64,000 nt of DNA from Streptomyces sp. NBC_01016 (GTDB taxonomy: Bacteria; Actinomycetota; Actinomycetes; Streptomycetales; Streptomycetaceae), in assembly GCF_026341035.1 (NCBI RefSeq), contig NZ_JAPEOQ010000002.1, positions 620,001 to 684,000 of the forward strand, given 5' to 3'. Shown one piece after another: positions 49,217 to 57,739 of the stretch. The position numbers and the translations under genes were made by a program. The notes under the pieces were generated by a model. That model had not been told where the DNA came from, searched no databases, and saw only the letters and a program-made list of their open reading frames with translations. Position 1 is the first letter of the stretch, and every line of letters begins with the position of its first letter.

Positions 49217-49432
49217 GTGGCGCTGTTCAAGAAGCGAACCGTCGGAAAGCCGGGCGAGTGGTACTACTGCCTGGAGCACAAGAAGGTCGAGGAGGGGCCG
49301 GAGTGCCCCAACAAGGACCGTTTCGGCCCCTACGCCTCCCGCGAGGAGGCCCAACACGCGATGGACACCGCGAAGGAACGAAACCTGGAGTGGGACAACG
49401 ATCCCAAGTGGAACAAGGAGAGCCCGCAGTAG
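49217..49432 (+). CDS. Small conserved hydrophilic protein (methionine aminopeptidase neighbour)
   Basis: 71 residues: MALFKKRTVGKPGEWYYCLEHKKVEEGPECPNK then a SPOR-like helix YASREEAQHAMDTAKERN and a Trp/Asp-rich end. Two cysteines in WYYCLEHKKVEEGPECP could bind a metal. Small proteins of this pattern are found next to map in Streptomyces (recollection). GTG 49217 has AGAGGAG upstream; ATG 49193 would add eight residues. Divergent from map. The stop TAG is the first base of a family A repeat variant. Confidence 0.75.
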   Translation: MALFKKRTVGKPGEWYYCLEHKKVEEGPECPNKDRFGPYASREEAQHAMDTAKERNLEWDNDPKWNKESPQ

Positions 49433-49471
49433 GACGAGAGCCCGCGGGGTCCGGGGCAGAGCCCCGCGCGG
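49430..49471 (+). repeat. Repeat family A variant
   Basis: TAGGACGAGAGCCCGCGGGG, TCCGGGGCAGAGCCCCG. Begins in the stop codon of the preceding small gene, as seen for other copies. Confidence 0.8.
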
Positions 49472-49483
49472 GTGGGCGACACC

Positions 49484-50095
49484 TCACCACCGCGCGGGCG
49501 GCGGCGCCGTCAAGTGATCCGCAAGCCGGGACAACCGATCCCGAAACCCCCGCCGCCCCCGCGGAGCGGCTGCCGCGTTCTCGCCGGCCGCCGCACTGAC
49601 CAGATGCTGCACCGTGTCGAGATCGAGGTCCGTGTCGCCGGGAACGCTCAGCCCGTCATGGGCCATGGCGTGCAGATCCCCACCGCCGGAGGCCTCCGCG
49701 TCGAGCGCCAGGATCGTCGCCCCCGCGCGGCGCGCATCGTGCACCCGCTCGAGGAGAGGAGCGCCCGGCTCGGTCGGCGTGACCACGAGGAGCGTCTCGC
49801 CGCGCCGCGCCGCCTCGAGCCGGCCGAGGCCGACGGCCAGATGCGCGGGGTCGTCCGGACGCGCCGCGTGCCGTACGAGGGTGGGGGCCAGCTCGGGCGT
49901 CCCGGACCAGGCCGCCTCGTCGACCAGATGGGCCGCCAGATGCCAGGGCTCGTACGTCGGGGAGCCCACGAGGAGGAGCCCGCCACCGTGCGCGGCGACC
50001 GAGGAACGCAGCGCCCCGGCGAAGCGGCGGGTGGCGGAGGGCCACTCGGTTCCGGCGAGTACCTCGCGCAGCAATGCTACTCGTACGGCGTCCAT
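49484..50095 (-). CDS. Conserved hypothetical protein, possible SIS-like fold
   Basis: 203 residues. SSVAAHGGGLLLVGSPTYEPWHLAAHLVDEA, RRGETLLVVTPTEPGAPLLERVHDARRAGATILALDAEASG has the alternating beta/alpha pattern of sugar-isomerase (SIS) domains but without their usual Ser/Thr and Glu signature, so the assignment is weak. The C-terminus is basic and disordered. ATG 50095 begins MDAVRVALLREVLAGTEWP. It lies divergent from the F420 reductase gene (93 bases apart). Confidence 0.65.
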   Translation of the reverse strand: MDAVRVALLREVLAGTEWPSATRRFAGALRSSVAAHGGGLLLVGSPTYEPWHLAAHLVDEAAWSGTPELAPTLVRHAARPDDPAHLAVGLGRLEAARRGETLLVVTPTEPGAPLLERVHDARRAGATILALDAEASGGGDLHAMAHDGLSVPGDTDLDLDTVQHLVSAAAGENAAAAPRGRRGFRDRLSRLADHLTAPPPARW

Positions 50096-50188
50096 GGGGT
50101 CGCATGGTGCCTCAAGTGGTCTGCCGGTTCGTCTGGTTCGAGGGAAGTCCGCCCGTACGAGACACATACCCTTGAGTAGGGTCGCTGC

Positions 50189-50902
50189 ATGACCTCTACC
50201 GAAAGCAGCCCGAGCGGCCAGAAGGCCCCGGCCAAGGACCCCTGGGACCTCCCCGACGTCTCCGGACTCGTCGTCGGCGTCCTCGGCGGAACCGGACCCC
50301 AGGGCAAGGGCCTCGCCTACCGCTTCGCCCGCGCGGGCCAGAAGGTGATCCTCGGCTCCCGCGCCGCCGAGCGCGCGCAGTCCGCCGCCGACGAGCTCGG
50401 CCTCGGCATCGAGGGTGCCGACAACGCCGAGTGCGCCCGCCGCAGCGACATCGTGATCGTCGCCGTGCCGTGGGACGGCCACGGCGCCACCCTCGAAGCC
50501 CTGCGCGAGGACCTCGCGGGCAAGCTCGTCGTCGACTGCGTCAACCCGCTCGGCTTCGACAAGAAGGGCGCGTACGCCCTGAAGCCGGAGGAGGGGAGCG
50601 CGGCGGAACAGGCCGCGGCGCTGCTCCCGGACTCGCGGGTCACCGCCGCCTTCCACCACCTGTCGGCCGTGCTGCTCATCGACCCGGAGGTCGACGAGAT
50701 CGACACCGACGTGATGGTGCTCGGCGAGGAGCGTGCCGACGTGGAGACGGTCCAGGCGCTCGCCGGCCGCGTCCCCGGTATGCGCGGCATCTTCTCGGGC
50801 CGCCTCAGGAACGCCCACCAGGTCGAGTCCCTGGTCGCGAACCTCATCTCGGTGAACCGCCGCTACAAGGCGCACGCGGGACTGCGCGTAACCGACGTAT
50901 AG
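50189..50902 (+). CDS. npdG: NADPH-dependent F420 reductase
   Basis: 237 residues. The dinucleotide fold is at the N-terminus, VVGVLGGTGPQGKGLAYRFARAGQKVILGSR, with NADPH-favouring Ser/Arg after the second strand, then VDCVNPLGFDKKGAY, VTAAFHHLSAVLL and GRLRNAHQVESLVANLISVNRRYK, all characteristic of Fno/NpdG. It exchanges hydride between NADP and coenzyme F420, which Streptomyces makes. The first 25 residues (SPSGQKAPAKDPWDLPDVSG) are an extension found in actinobacterial forms. ATG 50189. Confidence 0.92.
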   Translation: MTSTESSPSGQKAPAKDPWDLPDVSGLVVGVLGGTGPQGKGLAYRFARAGQKVILGSRAAERAQSAADELGLGIEGADNAECARRSDIVIVAVPWDGHGATLEALREDLAGKLVVDCVNPLGFDKKGAYALKPEEGSAAEQAAALLPDSRVTAAFHHLSAVLLIDPEVDEIDTDVMVLGEERADVETVQALAGRVPGMRGIFSGRLRNAHQVESLVANLISVNRRYKAHAGLRVTDV

Positions 50903-50992
50903 GCACGTACGGGGTGCCTTCCGGCGCTCACGGGGCATGGGGGACACTGGTCGGCGTACTACCCGCCGCGCCGCCGTCTGGAGCCGACCCCC

Positions 50993-51193
50993 ATGCCCCG
51001 CATCGCACTGTTCTCCCTGGTCGTCTGCGCCCTGGCCGTCGTGGCGGCCGTGGTCTCCTTCGTCGAGGGCAGCTTCCTCGGGATCGTGTGGGTGCTGATC
51101 GCGGGTGTCACGTCGAACATGACGTGGTTCTACCTGCGCAAGGCGAAGGCCGAGAAGCAGGCCACGCAGACCCAGGCCGCGCCCACCGCCTGA
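50993..51193 (+). CDS. Small two-helix membrane protein
   Basis: 66 residues with two hydrophobic helices (about 4-23 and 27-45) and a basic-polar C-terminal tail. Start ATG 50993 follows GAGCCGACCCCC with no strong ribosome site. No family recognised. It lies downstream of npdG on the same strand (90 bases) and is convergent with the site-2 protease gene, 24 bases apart. Proteins of this layout are often stress-related or respiratory accessories; no function can be assigned. Confidence 0.65.
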   Translation: MPRIALFSLVVCALAVVAAVVSFVEGSFLGIVWVLIAGVTSNMTWFYLRKAKAEKQATQTQAAPTA

Positions 51194-51217
51194 CCTCGCC
51201 CACTGCCTGAATCTCGC

Positions 51218-52018
51218 CTACTGCGTGAACGTCGGGATCTCCGGGGTGCCCTGCCAGAACCGGTAGAACTGCAGACCCCAGTACGTGTCCCACTCGTGCA
51301 CGCCGAGCGCGGCAAGGACCCAGTCGACCGCGTCGAAGAACCACTGGTTGATCTCCGGGATCCACAGCACGGCGAAAACGGCGAGCATGCCGAACGGCGC
51401 GAACGGCTCCACCTGCCGCCGGACCTTCTGCGACAGCCACGGCTCGATCACCCCGTACCCGTCCAGACCCGGTACGGGAAGGAAGTTCAGGATCGCCGCG
51501 GTCACCTGGAGCAGGGCGAGGAACCCGAGCGCGTAACGGAAGGTGTCCGGCACCCCGTCCAGCGCGTCCAGCCAGAACGGCGCCGTGCACACGATCGCGA
51601 ACAGCACGTTCGTCAGCGGTCCCGCCGCCGAGATCAGGCTGTGCCGCCAGCGCCCCCGGATCCGCCCCCGCTCGATGAACACGGCGCCGCCGGGCAGTCC
51701 GATCCCGCCCATGATCACGAAGATGACCGGGAGCACGATGCTGAGCAGCGCGTGGGTGTACTTGAGCGGGTTCAGGGTCAGATAGCCCTTCGCGCCGATC
51801 GAGATGTCGCCGCTGTGCAGCGCCGTGCGCGCGTGCGCGTACTCGTGCAGACAGAGCGAGACGACCCAGGCGCCCGTCACGAACAGGAACACCGCGAAGC
51901 CCGGCTGGGACGCGAAGTCCGTCCACACCGCCCAGCCGGCCACCGCCGTGATCGCGGCGATGCCGAGGAAGACGGGGCTGATCCTGTTGTCGCCGCGGCG
52001 TGCGGTGGCGGTGGTCAT
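51218..52018 (-). CDS. Site-2-type membrane metalloprotease (M50)
   Basis: 266 residues, five to six membrane helices. Zinc motif HEYAHA (His58, His62) in the second helix and the third ligand in NFLPVPGLDGYG near residue 185. This compact form lacks PDZ and CBS domains and resembles the small Rip-like M50 proteases of actinobacteria. It cleaves membrane-embedded anti-sigma factors or signal remnants; its target is unknown. ATG 52018 (MTTATARRGDN). Divergent from the SARP gene across 166 bases. Confidence 0.88.
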   Translation of the reverse strand: MTTATARRGDNRISPVFLGIAAITAVAGWAVWTDFASQPGFAVFLFVTGAWVVSLCLHEYAHARTALHSGDISIGAKGYLTLNPLKYTHALLSIVLPVIFVIMGGIGLPGGAVFIERGRIRGRWRHSLISAAGPLTNVLFAIVCTAPFWLDALDGVPDTFRYALGFLALLQVTAAILNFLPVPGLDGYGVIEPWLSQKVRRQVEPFAPFGMLAVFAVLWIPEINQWFFDAVDWVLAALGVHEWDTYWGLQFYRFWQGTPEIPTFTQ

Positions 52019-52184
52019 GGGGTGGAACTCCCGGGGCAGACTGGTCGGCTGGCTCACCGAACGTACTCGCTGTATGCGGGAAACGTGTCGCGGTACTGCG
52101 GGAGTTCCGGACAAGGTAGGGGCATGACGAGGTCGAGGCAGGTACCAGGCGCGGTGGTCGAACGGCAGCGGGGAGAATAGGTCC

Positions 52185-55100
52185 GTGCGCTACCGCATCC
52201 TCGGCACCACCCAGGCATTCCGCGACGACGGCACGGCCGTCCCGGTCGGCGGGGCGCGGCTGCGTGCCCTGCTCACGGTGCTCGCGCTGCGGCCCGGCCG
52301 CCCCGTACCCGTCGCGTTCCTCGTCGACGAGGTGTGGGGCGAGGAGCCGCCCGCGGACGCGGCGGGTGCGCTGCAGGCGTTGATCGGGCGGCTGCGCAGG
52401 GCCCTGGGGGCGGAGGTGATCACCTCGTCCGAGGGCGGCTACCGGCTCGCCGCCGCCGCGGACGACGTCGACCTGTTCCGCTTCGAGCGGCTGACCGCCG
52501 ACGGGGCGCGGGCCCTCGCGGACGGTGCCCCGGAGAAGGCGCTCGACCTTCTCGACGACGCGCTCGCGTTGTGGCGGGGGCCCGCGCTCGCCGATCTTCC
52601 GGACCGGTCGACCGAGACCACGCGGTGGGACACCCGGCACCTCGACGCCCGGCGCGTTCGGCTTGCCGCGTATCTGGCGCTTGGCCGGGCGGATGAGGTG
52701 CTGCCGGAGCTGACCTCGCTCTGTGACGCGCATCCGTTGGACGAGCCGTTGCAGGTGCTGCGGCTGCGGGCGTTGCGCTCCGCGGGGCGGGGAGCGGAGG
52801 CGCTGGCCGCTTACGAGGGGGTGCGGCGGGGGTTGGCGGACACGTTGGGGGCGGACCCCGGGCCGGAACTCCGAGCGTTGCACGAGGAGTTGCTCACGCC
52901 ACGGGGCTCCGCCCCGGACCCCGCTGCTCAATCGCCGCAGGGGCTGGATTTGGCCCACCCGCCACAGGGGCTGGACGGTGCGGACGAGTCCGCCGCCTTG
53001 GGCAATCTGCCGCCTGGGGCGGCAGGGTGGGCAAGGCGGCCCCCGGCGCAGGCCGCACCCGCTACGGCCCCCGCCCCGGGTAACCTCCGCGCCCGGCTCA
53101 CCTCGTTCGTCGGGCGCACGGGCGACATCGATGCCATCCGTGCCGATCTGGGCCGCGTGCGGCTGGTCACCCTGCTCGGGCCCGGCGGCGCGGGCAAGAC
53201 GCGGCTTTCGCAGGAGGTCGCGGAGGGGCTCGGGACCGCCCCGGACGGCGTGTGGCTCGCGGAGTTGGCGCCGGTCAGTGATCCGGCCGCCGTGGCGGAG
53301 GCGGTCGTCAGTGCGCTCGGGGCCCGGGAGACCGTGCTGCGCGGCGCCGGCGCCGAAGAGCTTCGCGTCGCGGGGGAGCGGCAGGGCGACGACCCCCTCG
53401 TGCGGCTCGTGGAGCACTGCGAGGACCGCCGCCTCCTGCTGATCCTCGACAACTGCGAGCACGTCATCGACGCGGCCGCCGCCCTCGCCGACGACCTCCT
53501 CGCCCACTGCCCCGGTGTCACGATCCTGGCGACGAGCCGCGAACCCCTCGGCGTACCGGGCGAGTTGTTGTACCCGGTGGAACCGCTCCCGGAGCCGTAC
53601 GCGCTGCGGCTGTTCGGTGAGCGTGCCGCCGCCGTGCGCCCCGGCTTCACCGTGGACGAGGCCCCGGACGCGGTGGGCGAGATCTGCCGCCGCCTCGACG
53701 GCCTCCCGCTCGCCATCGAACTCGCCGCGGCGCGCCTGCGCATGCTCACGCCCCGCCAGATCGCCGACCGCCTCGACGACCGATTTCGTCTCCTCACCTC
53801 CGGCGCCCGCACCGCCCTGCCCCGCCAGCAGACGCTCCGCGCGGTCGTCGACTGGTCGTGGGACCTGCTCGACGAGCCGGAGCGCGCCACTCTCGCCCGC
53901 CTCTCCGTGTTCAGCGGCGGCTGCGACCTGTCCGCGGCCGAGTCGGTCTGCGGTCCGGACGCGCTCGACGCCCTGGCCTCCCTCGTCGACAAGTCGCTCG
54001 TGGTCGCCGCCCCGGAGGAGGGCAGCGGCGACATGCGCTACCGCCTCCTCGAAACCGTCTCCGAGTACGCGGACGACCGCCTCGACGAGTCCGGGGAGCG
54101 CCCCGCCGCCGAGCGCGCCCACCTCACGTACTACCGCGAACTCGCCCGTACCACCGACCCGTTGCTCCGCGGCAGCGGCCAGCGCGCCGCCATCGCCCGG
54201 ATCGAGCGGGACTACGAGAATCTGCGCACGGCCCTGCGGCACGCGGTCGCGGCGCGTGACGAGCAGGAGGCGTTCAGCCTCGTCCTGTCCCTGTCCTGGT
54301 TCTGGCAGATGCGGGACCTGCGCGTCGACGCCCGTACGTGGACGGGGGAGGCCGCGGCGCTCGGCCCCGACCCGTTCGCCGGGCCCGGCAGCCCCGCCCC
54401 GCCGCTCTTCGAGCGCTGCACCGACACCCCGCCCCCGCTGACCGGCGAGCTCTTCGAAGAGGCGCGCCGCCAGGTCCATCTGTGCCGGCTCGGCTACATG
54501 GACATGGAGATGGACCACTGGCAGACGGAGGTGGGCCAGGACCGGCTGCGCGCCGTCCTCGAGACCTACCGCGCCGACCTCCCGCAGGCCTGCCGCCCGC
54601 CCGGGAACATCTGGTACTTCGCCGTCCTGTTGACCGGCGACATGGGCCGGCTTCAGGAGCTCGCCGCGGTGTCCACGCGGACCTGCCGCGAGCTCGGCTA
54701 CGACTGGGAGCTGGCGCTCGTCCTCCAGATGCGGGCCAACGTGTTCGCCAACCGCAGCGACTGGGCCGAGGAAGGGCTCGCGTACGCCGACGAGTCGCTG
54801 GAGCTGTTCAGTCGGCTCGGCGACGAGTGGGGGACGGCCGAGGCGCTGTCCGCGCGCGGTGAGGCGCGCGAGAAGCTCGGCGACTTCGAGGGCTCCGCCG
54901 CCGACTACACGCGCGCCCGTGAGGTCGCGCACAGCATGGGCGCCCACTCCCAGGCCGCGATCCTCCAGGTCAGGCTCGGCCAGACGCTCATCGAGCAGGG
55001 GAACATCGAGGGGGGCGAGGCGCTGCTGTGGGAGTCGCTGGAGGACGGGCGCCGGCACACCAACGAGTCCAGGCCCGCCGCCCGCCTCTTCCTCGTCTCC

Positions 55101-55583
55101 CATCTCTCGTTCACCGGCCGCACCGTCGAGGCCCGTGAGCAACTCGCCTTGCTGCGCAGTGAGTTCAGGGTGGCGCAGATCGGGTTCTTCCACGGCATGA
55201 CCATCGGCATGGAGGCGATGATCGACACCGTCGACGGGCACACCGAGGACGCCGTCGCGAACGTACAGCGCTGCCTCGACATCGCGCGGGACCCGCTGGC
55301 CGCGCTCGTCATGCCGCAACTGGTGGGGCTGCATCTGTGCACGGCGGCCCGGGCCATCGTCCAGCGGGGCGGGGAGGGCGACGCGGTGGCCGCCGCGCGG
55401 CTCATGGGCGCGGCCGACGCGGCGATGCCCGAGGGCCACAAGCCGGCCGTACTCGAACGCAATTGGCGCGAGGCCGCGGCGGCGGAGACCCGCGAGCTGC
55501 TCGACGAGGCGACGTACGAGCGGGCATACGCAGAGGGCGGCGGCCTCTCCTTGGAGGAGGCCACCGCCCTGTTGGACGACTGA
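52185..55583 (+). CDS. AfsR-like SARP regulator (BTAD, NB-ARC, TPR)
   Basis: 1132 residues: OmpR-like winged helix (about 1-95, RYRILGTTQAFRD, VAFLVDEVWG), BTAD (about 100-238, LDLLDDALALWRGPALADLP), linker (about 240-300), NB-ARC ATPase (about 305-560) with Walker A GPGGAGKTRLS and Walker B RLLLILDNCEHV, and helical repeats to the end. No LuxR HTH at the C-terminus. SARPs activate antibiotic or export genes by binding 11-bp-spaced heptamers. The linker 240-286 is encoded by two dispersed repeats (52902-53042). GTG 52185 gives a family-like start. The adjacent ABC exporter carries three ideal heptamers, so it is the likely target. Confidence 0.9.
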   Translation: MRYRILGTTQAFRDDGTAVPVGGARLRALLTVLALRPGRPVPVAFLVDEVWGEEPPADAAGALQALIGRLRRALGAEVITSSEGGYRLAAAADDVDLFRFERLTADGARALADGAPEKALDLLDDALALWRGPALADLPDRSTETTRWDTRHLDARRVRLAAYLALGRADEVLPELTSLCDAHPLDEPLQVLRLRALRSAGRGAEALAAYEGVRRGLADTLGADPGPELRALHEELLTPRGSAPDPAAQSPQGLDLAHPPQGLDGADESAALGNLPPGAAGWARRPPAQAAPATAPAPGNLRARLTSFVGRTGDIDAIRADLGRVRLVTLLGPGGAGKTRLSQEVAEGLGTAPDGVWLAELAPVSDPAAVAEAVVSALGARETVLRGAGAEELRVAGERQGDDPLVRLVEHCEDRRLLLILDNCEHVIDAAAALADDLLAHCPGVTILATSREPLGVPGELLYPVEPLPEPYALRLFGERAAAVRPGFTVDEAPDAVGEICRRLDGLPLAIELAAARLRMLTPRQIADRLDDRFRLLTSGARTALPRQQTLRAVVDWSWDLLDEPERATLARLSVFSGGCDLSAAESVCGPDALDALASLVDKSLVVAAPEEGSGDMRYRLLETVSEYADDRLDESGERPAAERAHLTYYRELARTTDPLLRGSGQRAAIARIERDYENLRTALRHAVAARDEQEAFSLVLSLSWFWQMRDLRVDARTWTGEAAALGPDPFAGPGSPAPPLFERCTDTPPPLTGELFEEARRQVHLCRLGYMDMEMDHWQTEVGQDRLRAVLETYRADLPQACRPPGNIWYFAVLLTGDMGRLQELAAVSTRTCRELGYDWELALVLQMRANVFANRSDWAEEGLAYADESLELFSRLGDEWGTAEALSARGEAREKLGDFEGSAADYTRAREVAHSMGAHSQAAILQVRLGQTLIEQGNIEGGEALLWESLEDGRRHTNESRPAARLFLVSHLSFTGRTVEAREQLALLRSEFRVAQIGFFHGMTIGMEAMIDTVDGHTEDAVANVQRCLDIARDPLAALVMPQLVGLHLCTAARAIVQRGGEGDAVAAARLMGAADAAMPEGHKPAVLERNWREAAAAETRELLDEATYERAYAEGGGLSLEEATALLDD
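52902..53042 (-). repeat. Family A copy plus family B fragment within the SARP gene
   Basis: 52902-52951 is a family A copy (CGGGGCTCCGCCCCGGACCC, CTGCTCAATCGCCGCAGGGG). 52997-53042 is identical over 46 bases, in reverse complement, to 58138-58183 in the repeat array of this window. Both keep the reading frame and encode RGSAPDPAAQSPQGLD and LGNLPPGAAGWARRP in the SARP linker. Confidence 0.85.
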
Positions 55584-55630
55584 CGACCGACGCGAATCGA
55601 CCCGGTCGCCCGGACCCGTTCTGCGCGGGG

Positions 55631-56470
55631 TCAGCTCTTGGTGGTGAACTTACGGATCGCGATCGGCGCCATGACGGCCGTCAGCACTGCCGTCCACCCG
55701 AGGGTCACCCACAGGTCGTGGGCGACCGGGCCGCCGACCATCATTCCGCGGCAGGCGTCCGCGAGGGACGAGATCGGGTTCCAGTCGGTGAAGGCCTGCA
55801 GCCAGCCCGGCATCGACTTGGTCGGCGCGAAGATCGACGAGCCGAACTGCAGCGGCATCATCACCAGGAAGCCCATGGCCTGCACGGCCTGCGCGCTCTT
55901 CATGACCACGCCGAGCGTCAGGAAGATCCACATGAGGGCGGAGCCGAACAGCGCGGTCAGGCCGATGGCACCGAACAGACCGGCCCAGCTGGTGATGTCG
56001 AATCCGACGAGCAGCGCGACGATCATCAGGACCGTGGTGGCGACGAGGAGCCGCAGCATCTCCACGACCACCTTGGCGATGAGCACCGATCCGCGGCCGA
56101 TGGGCAGGGACCGGAAGCGGTCCATGATGCCCTTCTGGAAGTCCTCGTTGAAGCCGGTGCCGACGCCCTGCGCGATGTTCATGCTCATCATCGCGACCAT
56201 GCCGGGGATCACGTACTGCACGTACGCGTCCTGGCCGCCGCCCATCGCGGAGCCGATCGAGCCGCCGAATACGTACACGAACAGGAGCGTGAAGACGATC
56301 GGCATCAGGACCGCGTCCATCATCGACTCCGGGTCGTTGCGGATCCACAGCAGATTGCGGCGGATCAGCGCGCCCGTGTGACGCAGATGGCCACTCAGGC
56401 CGATCTTGGGGTCGGCCTCGACGGTGATCGTGGGGGCCGCAGGGGGAGCGGCAAGGGTGGTGGCACTCAT
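55631..56470 (-). CDS. DrrB-type ABC-2 permease
   Basis: 279 residues with six membrane helices of the ABC-2 type: RRNLLWIRNDPESMMDAVLMPIVFTLLFVYVFGG, PGMVAMMSMNIAQGVGTGFNEDFQKGIMDRFRSLP, PISSLADACRGMMVGG. It is the membrane half of a DrrAB-like exporter for anthracycline-like or other antibiotics. ATG 56470 overlaps the ATPase stop by four bases (ATGA). It is convergent with the SARP gene (47 bases apart), forming a regulator-exporter pair. Substrate unknown; no biosynthetic genes are in the window. Confidence 0.9.
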   Translation of the reverse strand: MSATTLAAPPAAPTITVEADPKIGLSGHLRHTGALIRRNLLWIRNDPESMMDAVLMPIVFTLLFVYVFGGSIGSAMGGGQDAYVQYVIPGMVAMMSMNIAQGVGTGFNEDFQKGIMDRFRSLPIGRGSVLIAKVVVEMLRLLVATTVLMIVALLVGFDITSWAGLFGAIGLTALFGSALMWIFLTLGVVMKSAQAVQAMGFLVMMPLQFGSSIFAPTKSMPGWLQAFTDWNPISSLADACRGMMVGGPVAHDLWVTLGWTAVLTAVMAPIAIRKFTTKS

Positions 56471-57489
56471 ACGGCGGCCTCCTCGAGTTCGGGCCTGGCG
56501 TCCTCCGGAGCGGAGGCCTTGTGGCCGGTGATGGACAGGAACACCTCGTCCAGGCTGGGCAGTTCGGTGGTGATGGAGCCGATCGTGATGCCCCGCGCGG
56601 TGACCGCGCCGACCACGGCGGTGAGCTGCTCGTCGCTGAGTACGGGGACCAGGACGGACCCGGAGTGGGTGTCCACGGTGGTGGTGGCGAGGCCCGTGAG
56701 CCCCATGTCGTCTATCGCGTGCGCCAGCGGGCGCAGCTCCAGCTCGTCGGCCGGTCGGATCCGCAGGGTGCGGCCGCCGACCCTCGCCTTGAGCTCGTCG
56801 ATGCCGCCACGCGCGATGACCTTGCCGTGGTCGACGACGGTGAGCTCGGAGGCCAGCTCCTCGGCCTCGTCCATGTACTGGGTGGTGAGCAGGACGGTGA
56901 CGCCGTCGCGCACCATGTTCTGGACCTCTTCCCACACCTCGTTACGCGTACGGGGGTCGAGGCCGGTCGTCGGCTCGTCCAGGTAGAGGACGTGCGGGCG
57001 GCCGATCATCGACGCCGCGAGGTCGAGGCGGCGGCGCATACCGCCGGAGTACGTCTTCGCGGGGCGGCCGGCGGCGTCCGTGAGCGAGAAGCGCTCCAGC
57101 AGGGCGTCGGCGCGGGCCTTGGCGTCCTTCCTGGACAGGTCGAGCAGCCGCCCGATCATGTACAGGTTCTCCCGGCCGGAGATCTTCTCGTCGACCGAGG
57201 CGTACTGGCCGGTGAGGCCGATCACGCGGCGCAGCTGGCGGGGCTGGCGCACCGCGTCGTAGCCCGCCACGATCGCCGTGCCGGCGTCGGGGGTGATGAG
57301 GGTGGAGAGGCAGCGGACGAGGGTGGTCTTGCCGGCGCCGTTCGGACCGAGGACACCCATGACGGTGCCCTCGTGTACGTCCAGGTCCACGCCGTCCAGG
57401 GCCTTGGTCGCGCCGTAGTGCTTGACCAGTCCCCTCACGGATACGGCGACCGGTCGGTCGCTCAGGGAGTTCTTGTCGATTCGCGTCAT
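56467..57489 (-). CDS. DrrA-type ABC exporter ATPase
   Basis: 340 residues: Walker A GPNGAGKTTLV (about 48-58), signature YSGGMRRRLDLAAS (about 145-158), Walker B HVLYLDEPTTGLDP, then the DrrA-specific C-terminal domain (about 225-330, GRTLRIRPADELELR and LPSLDEVFLSITGH). Together with DrrB it exports a toxic metabolite. ATG 57489 lies 21 bases after the last of three perfect TGTCGGT heptamers; ACACCT seven bases before the ATG could be the minus 10 box, making the mRNA leaderless. Confidence 0.92.
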   Translation of the reverse strand: MTRIDKNSLSDRPVAVSVRGLVKHYGATKALDGVDLDVHEGTVMGVLGPNGAGKTTLVRCLSTLITPDAGTAIVAGYDAVRQPRQLRRVIGLTGQYASVDEKISGRENLYMIGRLLDLSRKDAKARADALLERFSLTDAAGRPAKTYSGGMRRRLDLAASMIGRPHVLYLDEPTTGLDPRTRNEVWEEVQNMVRDGVTVLLTTQYMDEAEELASELTVVDHGKVIARGGIDELKARVGGRTLRIRPADELELRPLAHAIDDMGLTGLATTTVDTHSGSVLVPVLSDEQLTAVVGAVTARGITIGSITTELPSLDEVFLSITGHKASAPEDARPELEEAAV

Positions 57490-57510
57490 GCCCTCAAGGT
57501 GTCAGCCCCC

Positions 57511-57539
57511 ACCGACAACCCACCGACACCCGACCGACA
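57511..57539 (-). promoter_or_regulatory. SARP-type triple heptamer box before drrA
   Basis: On the minus strand TGTCGGT occurs three times, at 57539-57533, 57528-57522 and 57517-57511, each separated by four bases (period exactly 11). The last copy ends eight bases before the candidate minus 10 box ACACCT (57502-57497). Heptamer direct repeats at 11 bp, eight bases from the minus 10 region, are the known SARP-binding layout. Confidence 0.8.
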
Positions 57540-57739
57540 ACGGGTGGCTGCCGCCGATACGGTGCCGACAGGGGGGGCGGGTTGGTGGTGGACGCCTACG
57601 GCACTGGCAGGCGGCACCGCTCCTTCTCTGACTGCGCCGGTCCCCGCCCATCTCTCATTTCGGCGGGGCGGCGCTTGGGCGCGGGCCAATGCCGGGTCAG
57701 GCGTCCGCGGTACGAGTACGCGGCACCGTCCCTCCTCCG

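Noticed and set aside
52131..52162. GGTCGAG / GGTCGAA repeats before the SARP gene as an autoregulatory SARP box
   Set aside because: Copies differ and are 25 bases apart, not 11 or 22, so the SARP geometry is not met.
51108..55439. Very long open frame on the minus strand opposite the SARP and site-2 protease genes
   Set aside because: It is an antisense product of GC-biased third positions: Arg/Gly/Pro/Ala/His composition, no domain, and the opposite strand encodes clear families throughout.
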